A DNA stretch of 39,152 nucleotides from Deltaproteobacteria bacterium. Lineage in GTDB: Bacteria; Myxococcota_A; Polyangia; Polyangiales; Sandaracinaceae. How positions within the stretch are numbered: position 1 is the stretch's first letter; every line of letters begins with the position of its first letter. Position numbers and translations under genes: made by a program. Location: NCBI GenBank assembly GCA_017303575.1, contig JAFLCL010000053.1, positions 1-39,152 on the forward strand, in the 5' to 3' direction. A model generated the notes under the pieces. It ran no database searches and was not told the origin of the DNA. It saw only the letters and a list, made by a program, of their open reading frames with translations. Below are positions 23,651 to 31,587 of the stretch, piece after piece.

Positions 23651-24750
23651 GCGCGATCGCTCGGGACCCGGGCGAGCACTGCCCGGAGCTGCTGCGCGTC
23701 GAGGGGCTTCTCGAGGACGTCGTCCATGCCCGCCTCGAGGCACTGCGCGCGAACGGCGTCCAGCACGTGCGCCGTGATGCCCACCATCCGCACGTTCGAC
23801 CCCGCTCGTCTCGCGCGCCGCGAGAGCTCGAGACCGCTCATGTCGGGTAGCTCCAGATCGACGATCAAGAGGTCGGGAGCGTTCCGCTCCATCGCATCCA
23901 ACGCCGTCTGTGCGTCCGGGCATCCCTCCACGTCGTGGCCCAGCCGCCGCAGGACTCCGACCGCGAGCGCGCGCGTCGCCGTGTCGTCGTCCACGATCAG
24001 CACGCGGCGCCGCGCGAGGTCCTGCGCCGCATCGAGAGGACCCGCCGATCGCTCGGCAACGTCCGCGAACGGCACGCGAGCGACGAAGGAAGCGCCTCCC
24101 TGCGCGAGCGGGACGTGCTCGAGATCGCCGCCCTGGCTACGGCAGAGCGCGCGTGACAGCGCCAGCCCGATGCCGCTGCCGCTCGTGCCCGCGGAGCTCG
24201 CCCCGCGGACGAACACCTCGAACAGCGCGGGAACGTCGTCGGGGGAGATCCCCGGACCGTCGTCGCGAACCTCGATCTCGAGCAGTCCTGGCCGAGCGAC
24301 GGAGGCCGTACACGAGACGTGCCCACCCTCCGCGAACTTGACGGCGTTGCCGAGCAGATTGAGCACGATCTGTCGGAGCGGGGTCGCGCGCGCGACCACG
24401 ACTTGCGGGACTTCCGGTCCCACGCGCACGTCGATCCGCGTCGCGGGAGCGATGCCCCGGAGCAGGCTGGCGATCTCATCGAGGAGCGCGCGCGGTGACA
24501 GCTCGGCGGGCACCGACGTCTCGCCGTTCTTGGCCCGCGTCATCCAGCTCACGACGTCGAGGAGGTGGCGCGCGGCCGAGTGCGCCGTCTCGAGCCTCTC
24601 GCGCTGCGCGGGCGTGAGCTCCGTCTGCCGCAGGCCGTCGAGCGCTGCCACGACACCGATCGCCGGGGTGCGCAGCTCGTGCGCCAGGATCACGTCCTCT
24701 GGCCAGAGGCTGGCAGCCCGGCCCTGATCTCGTTCATCGATCACCCGCAC
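23647..24750 (-). CDS. Sensor-less hybrid histidine kinase with receiver domain
   Basis: A 367-residue kinase that starts almost directly with the H box: VILAHELRTPAIGVV with His24. It continues with LNLLGNAVKFAEGGHV (N box), RDDGPGISPDD, the F box LFEVFVRG and SGSGIGLALSRALC, then a receiver domain from about residue 247 (RRVLIVDDDTATR) with Asp298 in LLIVDLELPDMSG and Lys in VLEKPLD. With no input domain of its own, it probably works with the coupled GAF-PAS kinase downstream. The start is GTG 24750 or GTG 24744; the second overlaps the stop of an 8-codon reading frame that begins 6 bases after a TAGCCT box. Confidence 0.9.
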   Translation of the reverse strand: MRVIDERDQGRAASLWPEDVILAHELRTPAIGVVAALDGLRQTELTPAQRERLETAHSAARHLLDVVSWMTRAKNGETSVPAELSPRALLDEIASLLRGIAPATRIDVRVGPEVPQVVVARATPLRQIVLNLLGNAVKFAEGGHVSCTASVARPGLLEIEVRDDGPGISPDDVPALFEVFVRGASSAGTSGSGIGLALSRALCRSQGGDLEHVPLAQGGASFVARVPFADVAERSAGPLDAAQDLARRRVLIVDDDTATRALAVGVLRRLGHDVEGCPDAQTALDAMERNAPDLLIVDLELPDMSGLELSRRARRAGSNVRMVGITAHVLDAVRAQCLEAGMDDVLEKPLDAQQLRAVLARVPSDRA

Positions 24751-24767
24751 CTCGGCCGCTCGTTCAT
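24741..24767 (-). other. Possible 8-codon leader reading frame before the kinase operon
   Basis: ATG 24767 reads MNERPRCG and stops at 24741. Its TGA overlaps an in-frame GTG (24744) of the kinase gene in a GTGA arrangement. It could couple translation into the kinase, or the overlap may be chance. The word ATGAACGAG occurs at both its start and 30 bases later. Confidence 0.25.
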
Positions 24768-24773
24768 CCGCGC

Positions 24774-24779
24774 AGGCTA
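24774..24779 (-). promoter_or_regulatory. Candidate -10 box TAGCCT of the histidine kinase operon
   Basis: TAGCCT on the minus strand lies 6 bases before ATG 24767 and 23 bases before GTG 24750. The 16-base palindrome at 24803-24818 is 24 bases further upstream. Confidence 0.3.
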
Positions 24780-24802
24780 GAGAGCACGGGCCGTCGCGCG
24801 CT

Positions 24803-24818
24803 TCGGGTCATGACCCGA
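24803..24818. promoter_or_regulatory. Perfect 16-base palindrome TCGGGTCATGACCCGA
   Basis: Fully self-complementary, centred on CATG, upstream of the histidine kinase operon and just beyond its candidate -10 box. The spacing suits an operator or activator site. It also contains the stop codon of the kinase-tail remnant at 24808-24888, so it may instead be an accident of that remnant. Confidence 0.45.
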
Positions 24819-24888
24819 GGCGCTGTCCCCGACGCGCGCGCTGACGAAGGGTCTTCGCGACGTCGGCTATGGCTGGCCACGGGAACGT
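24808..24888 (-). pseudogene. Remnant of the 3' end of a Ser/Thr kinase gene
   Basis: On the minus strand this stretch reads WPAIADVAKTLRQRARRG and soon stops at 24808. The intact kinase at 25529-27110 ends RPLMADVAKTLRQRA. The two share 29 identical bases (24839-24867 and 25536-25564) and weaker similarity on the N-terminal side. Only the last few codons of the kinase are present, so this is a leftover gene end separated from the kinase by the YcxB-like gene. Confidence 0.7.
24839..24867. repeat. 29-base direct repeat, copy 1
   Basis: Identical to 25536-25564. The two copies flank the YcxB-like gene (24896-25513); copy 2 is the last coding part of the membrane Ser/Thr kinase. Confidence 0.9.
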
Positions 24889-24895
24889 GGTCACC

Positions 24896-25513
24896 TCACT
24901 CGCGCACGAGCGCGTAGAGACCCGACAGGAGCGCGATCAAGAGGGCCCAGAGCATCAGCGTCTTCACTGGGTTGGTGGCCGCGTTCTTCTGTGGGCGCGT
25001 CACGATGGAGCGCGCGAGGTGCTCGCTCGCCACGCGGATCTCCTCCGCGGATGCGAACGCGCTCTTGGGCACGATGACGAAGTTGTTGGGGTGCTGTTCG
25101 AGGTAGAGCGCGTGCTCCGTCTCGTGCCACGAGTAGAAGTCTTCGTACACGAGCTCGTAGGCGCTGCGCTCGGTGCGAGTGCGGAAGCGATGACGCCGAA
25201 TCTCGAAGCGCAGCTGCTTGGCGTGCTCGGGCAGCGAGCGCCACTGTGTCCGAGGGATCTGGCGGCGCCCGTATGCGATCCACGCGAGGAACGCGAGGCC
25301 GGCGATCCCGATCACGGGCACAGCATCGCTGGGCGGGCCGAGGGCGGCGTAGGCAGCACCGCCTGCGACCCCGACCAAGGCCAGCGCTGCCAGCGGTTGC
25401 CACAGGTAGCGGCGCAGGCCCGGCACTTCGCGGTAGGCGCGGACGAAGTCTTCTTCTTCGAGGCGCGTCACAGCCGCCGCGATCAGCTCACCAGCGTCGT
25501 CGTCGATCGACAA
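24896..25513 (-). CDS. YcxB-like membrane protein
   Basis: Membrane protein of 205 residues. Two adjacent hydrophobic segments at about 40-82 are followed by a soluble domain with the YcxB-type pattern (YELVYEDFYSWHETEHALYL, then NNFVIVPKSAF), and a third membrane segment lies near the C-terminus (LMLWALLIALLSGLYALV). The family has no known function. The start is TTG 25513: AGGAGGTG lies about 6 bases upstream and no ATG or GTG is in frame there, so the ribosome site decides the start. It lies 15 bases after the kinase stop and is flanked by two copies of a 29-base sequence from the kinase 3' end, as if inserted there. Confidence 0.72.
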   Translation of the reverse strand: MSIDDDAGELIAAAVTRLEEEDFVRAYREVPGLRRYLWQPLAALALVGVAGGAAYAALGPPSDAVPVIGIAGLAFLAWIAYGRRQIPRTQWRSLPEHAKQLRFEIRRHRFRTRTERSAYELVYEDFYSWHETEHALYLEQHPNNFVIVPKSAFASAEEIRVASEHLARSIVTRPQKNAATNPVKTLMLWALLIALLSGLYALVRE

Positions 25514-25528
25514 TGCACACCTCCTCGC

Positions 25529-27110
25529 TCACGCACGCTGACGAAGGGTCTTCGCGACGTCGGCCATGAGCGGCCGCGCCGCAGGCTGCTCCTCCAAGCA
25601 CGCGACGATCAGCGTCGCGACCTCGCGAGGGACACGCGCGTCGGTGATCGCCGAGACCGCCGGCAGCGGCTGGCTCGCGCTCGCGAGGAGCACGGGCGGC
25701 GTCGGGTAGGGGCTCGTTCCCGTCAAGAGCTCGTGCGCGACGATCCCGAACGTGAACACATCGCCGGGCGCGCCGACGTCCTGCGCACCGCGCGCAGACT
25801 CGGGCGGCATGTAGAGCGGCGTGCCGACCCACGCGCCCGTGCCCGTCAGCGCCTGAGGCGAGCCCGCGGCCGCGAGCGTCGCTGCCTGCGCGTCGACCGG
25901 GCCCTCGGACGCGAAGCGCGCGATCCCGAAGTCCGCGACCTTCGCGCGGCCTCGCGCGTCGAGGAGGACGTTCGCGGGCTTGAGATCACGGTGAACGACT
26001 GCCGCCGCGTGCAGCGCGGTCAGTCCGTCTGCGATGTCGGCGAGCAGCGGCAGCGCCCACGCGGGATCACCAAAACGATCGCGGGCACCATCGAGCGTGC
26101 CGCCCGCCGCGAGCTCCATCACGAGGTAGGGCGCGCCGTCGTGCGCGACGCCGAGATCGACGATGGGGACGACGTGCGGGTGGTGGACCCGCGCACCGAT
26201 CTCCGCCTCGCGCGCGAAGCGTGCGGCGTGCTCGCGCGAGAGCGTGGTGGTCATCAGCTTGAGCGCGTAGCGCTGCCCGTCGGTCACGCGCTCGACCTCG
26301 TACACAGCGCCCATCGCGCCCGCACCGAGCGGACGGATCACCTTGTACCGCTCGGCGAATCGCGACGAGGGCGCGAGGGCCACGCTGCCGGGCTCCGCGC
26401 TCGTGAGCGCACGACCGAGATCACGCGAGCGCTCGGCGACCTGATGCGCGACCTCTCGCTGCAAGAGCGCCTCCGAGCGCGCGCGCTCCTTGCGCAGCTC
26501 CTCGTTGACCACGTCCACCTCGGTCAGCGCGCGTGTGCAGTAGAAGACCGTCCCGATCAGGACGATCAACAGGTTGCCCAGCGCGATGCCGTCGACGTCG
26601 AAGCCGGGCAGCTGCGCGGGTCGTGGGTGCGTCCTCACGAACCACACCATCCAGAAGAGCACGAGGGCGGTGAGCGCCGTCGCGATCCGGGGCGCCCAGC
26701 GCAGCCGCCGAGGGAACACGAACCAGCTCGCGAGCACGTTCAGGACGAGAAACGGCTCGTGCAGCGCGGTGACCGGCTCGAGGGCGCCCACCACCGCCAT
26801 CACGACGGTGAACGTGCCGATCAGGAGCGCGCTCGCCAGCACGTCGCGACGCAGGGCGTTGAGCGCGAGGACCACGAGGTTGAGGACGAGCGCGAGCGTC
26901 AGCCAAGCGCGCACCGCGGGCAGCAGTGTGCGCGTTGGGCCCGAACACCGAGAGCGTGCCGCAGACCGAGACGAACAACGCGTACTGGTTGGTGAGGACG
27001 ATGTGCTTCGTCTCCTCACGCGGCAGCGCAGGGTCGACACCGGCGTGCGTCGCGCGATGCACGAGCGCACCCAACCGATCACGCAGACCGAGCGGTCGGG
27101 AGTCGTTCAC
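25529..27110 (-). CDS. Membrane Ser/Thr protein kinase with a frameshift near the N-terminus
   Basis: The kinase domain (about 250 residues) is intact: GAGAMGAVYEVER loop, Lys in YALKLM, VVHRDLKPANVLL, VADFGIAR and GTPLYMPPE. About six hydrophobic segments and a charged helix (NEELRKERARSEALLQRE) precede it, so it is a membrane-anchored sensor-type kinase. The N-terminus begins at GTG 27110 (VNDSRPLGLRDRLGAL, then HIVLTNQYALFVSVCGTLSV) in one frame and continues in another from LLPAVRAWLTLALVLN. Removing one base at about 26928-26933 gives FGPNATLLPAVRAW and a 526-residue protein. The TAGACT box 7 bases before GTG 27110 supports that start. The frameshift is recent or an assembly error; an internal start at 27082 would give a poor N-terminus. 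Confidence 0.8.
25536..25564. repeat. 29-base direct repeat, copy 2
   Basis: Part of the 3' coding end of the membrane Ser/Thr kinase; identical to 24839-24867. Confidence 0.9.
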
Positions 27111-27117
27111 GACGGCG

Positions 27118-27123
27118 AGTCTA
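27118..27123 (-). promoter_or_regulatory. Candidate -10 box TAGACT of the membrane kinase gene
   Basis: TAGACT on the minus strand ends 7 bases before GTG 27110, with no Shine-Dalgarno in between. It supports GTG 27110 as the original start of the frameshifted kinase. Confidence 0.35.
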
Positions 27124-27228
27124 GAGACTTCGAGGCCTCCGCCGCCGGCGTCATTCCAGGCACACGTCATTGCCCCCGTTTGAGGGCGGTCGCGTGTCTT
27201 GCGTGACTGGAAAGATCCAGCGACGGGG

Positions 27229-27259
27229 TTGACGCGTCGAGGCGTTGTCTGCACAAGAT
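27229..27259 (+). promoter_or_regulatory. Possible promoter of the plus-strand Ser/Thr kinase
   Basis: TTGACG (27229-27234) is followed 19 bases later by CAAGAT (27254-27259). The -35 match is good, the -10 match and spacing are poor. It lies in the 280-base divergent gap between the two kinases, in which nothing else is recognised. Confidence 0.25.
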
Positions 27260-27390
27260 TTCCCGTCGCTCGCGCCACCACGCCGATCGATGACGGCCAC
27301 AGCAGAGAGTCTCGCGCTCGACCGGTACGACGTGGATGACCCTCGCGAAGGTCGACCGGAAGCGCTGCCGACACGAACGGAAGGACGCCC

Positions 27391-28788
27391 ATGAGCGCGA
27401 CGCAACAACTCTGGGGGTCTTCGGCTCGCGCCGGTGGACCTGCGCCCGGTCAGCCTCCTGGGCCTCAGCCCGTCGCCGCGGATCATCCCGCGCGAGGTCT
27501 CGTCGGACGCATCCTCGACGATCGCTTCGCCATCGAGGACGTGCTCGCGACGGGTGGCATGAGCGTGCTCTACCTCGCGACCGACTCGGTGCTCGAGCGG
27601 CCCGTGGTGGTGAAGGTCATGCGGGCAGGGGCGGGCAGCGATCGCGGCGCCGGTCAGCGTCTCGTGCGCGAGGCGCGCAGCGCGTGTCGGGTGCAGCACC
27701 CCTCGATCGTCACCGTGTTCCACATGGGCCTGCTCGAGACCCAGGAGCCGTATCTGGTGCTCGAGCACCTCGAGGGCATGGACCTCGAGCAGCTCCTGTT
27801 CGCGAATGGCCCGCTCTCCGCGCGCGACACCGCCGCCGTGCTCGAGCCCGTCGCCGACGCGCTCGGGGCGCTCCACGATCACGGCATCGTCCACCGCGAC
27901 GTGAAGCCCGCGAACATGTTCCTCCTCGGCGGACGTCTGCACCGGCCGCGCGTGAAGCTCGTCGACTTCGGGCTCGCGTACCTCGACGCCGTGTCGGCCG
28001 AGCGCCTCACGCGACAGGGCCTGGTGCTCGGCACGCCCGAGTACCTCGCGCCCGAGTGTGCGCGTGGCGTGCGCGCGGAGCCCTCGGCCGATGTGTACTC
28101 GCTCGCGATCTCCGCGTTCGAGCTGCTCACGGGATCGCCGCCGTTCGTCGGCTCGCCGATCGACGTCTTGCTCGAGAAGACGAAGAAGGACGCGCCCTCG
28201 CTCGCGTCGCGCGTGAACGAGGATCTCGGCGAGCTCGGCGAGGTGCTCCAGCGCGCGATGGGCCGACGCCCGCAAGATCGTCCGAGCATGGAAGAGCTCT
28301 CTCGCGCGTTCGCGGCCGCACAGCAGCGTCCGGTGACGCGCGCACACAGCGGGCTCGAGGCACGGCCCGCCGAGGTGATCCCCAGCGAGTCGGGCACGCG
28401 TCCTGTCTCGACGCGTCCGCCGGCGCGTCCGCCCGAGGGGCGTGTGATGCCGCTCAAGACGATCGAGCTCGAGACGATCGAGGAGCAGCCCATCTCGCGC
28501 ACCGTCGCCAAGCCCGCAGCAGCTGCGCCCCAAGCGGTCCCTTCCGTCGCAGCCGCGCCCGTCGCGGCCGCACCCGTAGCGCCGGCCGCTGCGGCGCCTG
28601 CGCCGATCGTCGCGCCGACCCCGCTCACGCCGACGTCCGTCCACTCGAGCTCGCTCGCATCGCCTGCGCCCATCCAGACGAAGATCGTCCAGACCGGCGT
28701 GAACCCCGCCTGGATCTACGCCACGGCCGCGACCGCCGTGATGTTCGTGCTGACGCTGATCGCCCTCGCGTTCAGCCTCGCGCGCTGA
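27391..28788 (+). CDS. Ser/Thr protein kinase with C-terminal membrane anchor
   Basis: PknB-type kinase of 465 residues from ATG 27391, with GGAAGGA about 6 bases upstream. The kinase domain spans about residues 45-305: VLATGGMSVLYLATD loop, Lys in PVVVKVM, IVHRDVKPANMFLL, LVDFGLAY and GTPEYLAPE, all catalytic residues present. A proline/alanine-rich linker (about 310-430) leads to a single C-terminal membrane helix (WIYATAATAVMFVLTLIALAF), so the kinase faces the cytoplasm with almost no periplasmic part. It is divergent from the other membrane kinase. Targets unknown. Confidence 0.92.
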   Translation: MSATQQLWGSSARAGGPAPGQPPGPQPVAADHPARGLVGRILDDRFAIEDVLATGGMSVLYLATDSVLERPVVVKVMRAGAGSDRGAGQRLVREARSACRVQHPSIVTVFHMGLLETQEPYLVLEHLEGMDLEQLLFANGPLSARDTAAVLEPVADALGALHDHGIVHRDVKPANMFLLGGRLHRPRVKLVDFGLAYLDAVSAERLTRQGLVLGTPEYLAPECARGVRAEPSADVYSLAISAFELLTGSPPFVGSPIDVLLEKTKKDAPSLASRVNEDLGELGEVLQRAMGRRPQDRPSMEELSRAFAAAQQRPVTRAHSGLEARPAEVIPSESGTRPVSTRPPARPPEGRVMPLKTIELETIEEQPISRTVAKPAAAAPQAVPSVAAAPVAAAPVAPAAAAPAPIVAPTPLTPTSVHSSSLASPAPIQTKIVQTGVNPAWIYATAATAVMFVLTLIALAFSLAR

Positions 28789-28806
28789 TCACTCGAGCGC
28801 GCGGTG

Positions 28807-28812
28807 TACGCT
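28807..28812 (+). promoter_or_regulatory. Candidate -10 box TACGCT of the HEAT-like gene
   Basis: TACGCT ends 8 bases before GTG 28821, 19 bases after the kinase stop codon. No Shine-Dalgarno lies between box and start. Confidence 0.3.
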
Positions 28813-28820
28813 CGGCCGAC

Positions 28821-30005
28821 GTGAGCACTGACCTCTACGGGGTTCGAATCCTCACCAGGGACGAAGGCTCGTTCGTCGCTCGCGTGAGCCCCCTCGCCCG
28901 CGAGGTGCAGGGGCACTTCTGGGATCCCTTCGACCCCGTGCCCTTCTTCGAGCTCCTGGCGGAGCCCCGCTCGGGCGGGCCCGGCGCGCGTCCGGCGTTG
29001 CGGGAGCGCTCCTCCGATCGGCACGAGAGCTCCGTCGAAGACGCGACGAGGCTGATCCTCCGAGCGGAGATCGTCGACATCGCCCGCCTCTTGGCGCCCA
29101 TGGACGCCGACTTTCACTACGAGGTCGACGGTCAGTGGCTCGGGGAGGATTCGCTTCCACAGGTCACGTACCGCGTCTGGGTCGCGGATGCGGCGGAGAC
29201 GGCCCACCTACTCCCCGGCGCGGGTTGGGGCTCGACGTGCTCCAGCCCGTATCGCCGTCGCAGCGCCATAGCGACGCCGGAGGCCCTCGACGCGTTGGAC
29301 GCCCTGTTCACCGCGCTCGACGCGGGTGGCACACGGGGTCCAGGCGCCGTCGATCAGCTACGCGGGGCGTTGCGCCTCGCGACGGGCCACCGCGGTGACT
29401 GGTACACCTGGCGCGCCTGCGAAGCTCTGGGCCGACTCGGCGCCACCGCTCGCGCCGCCGCTCCCGACCTCGCACGGCTGATCCGCGACCCTGGCGTCGA
29501 TGTGTCTGGATACGCGGCGGAGGCGCTGGGGCTGCTCGCCCGAGGCGACGCGTCCGTGGCGCGCTGGGTGGCGATCGAGCACGCCCGACGGGTGCTCGCG
29601 GACGAGCGCTCGGGGCTGTTGCTGTCGCTCTCGACGATCGGGGCGAGGGACGAGGGGTTGGGGCGTTTCCTCGACGATCTCGACGTGGTCGCGCCACATC
29701 CGCGTCCGGAGGAGCGCGTTCAGCGGGAATGGGCGCGCTTCCGCTGCACCGGTGACCCGGCGGCCTTCCACCGTGCCACTGCCGGCTTCCGCGAACCCTT
29801 CGAGATGGAGTCCGAGGACTGCCTCTTTCTGGTGCTGCTCCCCAACGAGCGCGCGAGTGACGCCGAGAAGCGGGCGCTCCTGCCGATGCTGGCCGCCTTC
29901 CTCGCACGCTACCGCGGCCCGCACCGCGAGGTGGTGCTGGACTTCCTCCAGCGCTGGTGCGCGCACCTGCCAGAGGCGGCGGCGATCCTCGCGGAGGAGA
30001 CCTGA
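28821..30005 (+). CDS. HEAT-like repeat protein
   Basis: Soluble protein of 394 residues from GTG 28821. The first 150 residues are unrecognised and contain SLPQVTYRVWVADAAE. The middle (about residues 185-260) has HEAT/PBS-lyase-like helical repeats: ACEALGRLGATARAAAPDLA, then GYAAEALGLLARGDASVARW. The C-terminal 130 residues are also helical (LLPMLAAFLARYRG, LDFLQRWCAHLPEAAAILAE). Such scaffolds usually bind other proteins. It follows the Ser/Thr kinase by 32 bases, so it may be read from the same transcript or from its own weak promoter. The start is supported by position only. Confidence 0.6.
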   Translation: MSTDLYGVRILTRDEGSFVARVSPLAREVQGHFWDPFDPVPFFELLAEPRSGGPGARPALRERSSDRHESSVEDATRLILRAEIVDIARLLAPMDADFHYEVDGQWLGEDSLPQVTYRVWVADAAETAHLLPGAGWGSTCSSPYRRRSAIATPEALDALDALFTALDAGGTRGPGAVDQLRGALRLATGHRGDWYTWRACEALGRLGATARAAAPDLARLIRDPGVDVSGYAAEALGLLARGDASVARWVAIEHARRVLADERSGLLLSLSTIGARDEGLGRFLDDLDVVAPHPRPEERVQREWARFRCTGDPAAFHRATAGFREPFEMESEDCLFLVLLPNERASDAEKRALLPMLAAFLARYRGPHREVVLDFLQRWCAHLPEAAAILAEET

Positions 30006-30092
30006 CACCTCGGTAAGCTGGAAAGGCCGCGCCGGGTCTTCGAGCGGGCGGTGCCTTGCGATCGGGAGGGGCCGGCCCGAGTGTCTCTGGGC

Positions 30093-31580
30093 ATGGACGG
30101 CTCCCTTTCCTTGCGCGCTCGCGCTTCCCTCGTCGCGGCTTCCGCGTCGCTCGCGCTCTCGATCCTCGGTTGTCCCTCGACGCCCGAGACGACAGCGGAT
30201 GCAGGGCACGACGCGACCGCTGTGGATGCGCGGGACGAAGCGCTCCTCGATGCAGCGCGTCCCGACGCGCCGCCGCCTGATGCGTTCGGCGTCGCCTCGT
30301 TCCGGGCGCGCTGCAGCTACGTGAACCCGTTCTCGGAGCGGCCCGAGTGCCGCGAGTACCGAGGGCCGGGCTGGGGCGCGGAGTCGGCAGCGACCGACTG
30401 CATGCGCGCGTTCGGCACGACCGCGGGCACCCTCGAGATCGGTGAGGAGTGCGCGTTCGAGGACGCCGTCGGGCGCTGCACGGTGGGCGACGTGGACGCG
30501 GGCGGCTACTCGGTGCTCTCGAGCGGACCGCCTTCGTCGTGCGGCGCCGCGCAGGCCGCGTGCGAGACGTTCGCGCGCGGCACCTGGACGCCGGACGCGC
30601 GGTGCATGGGGTGCGAAGCCTCGGGCGAGATCGATCCGAACGTGTTCATCCCGCCGACGATCGACTGCCGGCCTGCGCGCGAGGGCGAGCCGCCCGGACG
30701 CACCGACGGCCTCGTCTGCACACCCACGCTGATCTCCGGATCGACCGAAGAGGGAAGGCAATACGCGGACTACGCCGACTGCGACGTCGTGCGCACGCAG
30801 CGGCCGTACAGCCCGTATGACCTCGAGATCCCGCTCGACCCCACCGATCCGAGGCTCCTCGACACGAGCTACATGACCGAGGTCGGCTGGATGCGGAGCC
30901 AGGCCGAGGCGTCTGCGTGCGCGTGCTGTCACCAGAGCTCTCGCACTCCCGAGGGCGCGGCGATCTGGGACACCGAGGCAGGCCCCCTGTGGATCGACAC
31001 GATCTCGGATCAGGCCCTCGCCATGCTCGGCGGCTATACGAACTCGGCGGAATTCGGCTTCTATCCGGCGGCGGAGAACAACGGCTTCGATCGATCGAGG
31101 AGCGGCCTCCCCACCACCGATCTGCCGAGGCTTCGCGCGTTCGTCGCGCTCGAGCTCGAGCGTCGTGGGCTCACGACGGACGAGGCCAGCGCGCTGCCGC
31201 CGTTCGCCCCCTTCTTCCGCGAGCTCGTCGAGTACGTGCCGAGCCCGTGTGGTCCGGAGCTCGGCCTCCAGCCGGACGGAACGCTCGCGTGGACGGGCGG
31301 CGCCGCGCGCTACGTGAGCGTGCTCGAAGAGGGCTCGGCCTCGCCCGGTGTGCCGCCGAACTTCGATCTGCCCGAAGGCACGCTGTGGTCGATCACGGTG
31401 CCGCCCAGCTCACCCGCGCTCGGCTGCGGGATGGCGTACGGCGAGCTGCCTGCGGGCGCGATCCAGCGCATCCCGACGAGCGGCGCCCCCGCACCGCTCG
31501 TCTCGGGCCGCACCTACTACCTGCACGTCCAGCGCGACATCGCGCTGCCGATCACCCGCTGCACGTTCGTCGCGCCGTGA
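30093..31580 (+). CDS. Lipoprotein with a CxxCH heme-type motif
   Basis: Predicted lipoprotein of 495 residues from ATG 30093. The leader ends in LALSILGC (Cys27), followed by an Asp/Ala-rich linker. A Cys-rich region (about 75-240) is followed by SACACCHQSS, where Cys276-Ala-Cys-Cys-His280 fits the CxxCH c-type heme signature, in a context (SRTPEGAAIWDTE) reminiscent of cytochrome-like domains of myxobacterial lipoproteins. Only one such motif occurs, and whether heme is bound is unproven. The C-terminal 130 residues look beta-rich. An earlier in-frame start at 30051 would place the leader further inside. It converges on the next lipoprotein gene with 7 bases between stops. Confidence 0.7.
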   Translation: MDGSLSLRARASLVAASASLALSILGCPSTPETTADAGHDATAVDARDEALLDAARPDAPPPDAFGVASFRARCSYVNPFSERPECREYRGPGWGAESAATDCMRAFGTTAGTLEIGEECAFEDAVGRCTVGDVDAGGYSVLSSGPPSSCGAAQAACETFARGTWTPDARCMGCEASGEIDPNVFIPPTIDCRPAREGEPPGRTDGLVCTPTLISGSTEEGRQYADYADCDVVRTQRPYSPYDLEIPLDPTDPRLLDTSYMTEVGWMRSQAEASACACCHQSSRTPEGAAIWDTEAGPLWIDTISDQALAMLGGYTNSAEFGFYPAAENNGFDRSRSGLPTTDLPRLRAFVALELERRGLTTDEASALPPFAPFFRELVEYVPSPCGPELGLQPDGTLAWTGGAARYVSVLEEGSASPGVPPNFDLPEGTLWSITVPPSSPALGCGMAYGELPAGAIQRIPTSGAPAPLVSGRTYYLHVQRDIALPITRCTFVAP

Positions 31581-31587
31581 CGCGCCC

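Noticed and set aside
27158..27176. Sigma-54-like promoter GGCACACGTCATTGC in the divergent kinase gap
   Set aside because: The GG to GC spacing is 11 rather than the required 10 bases.
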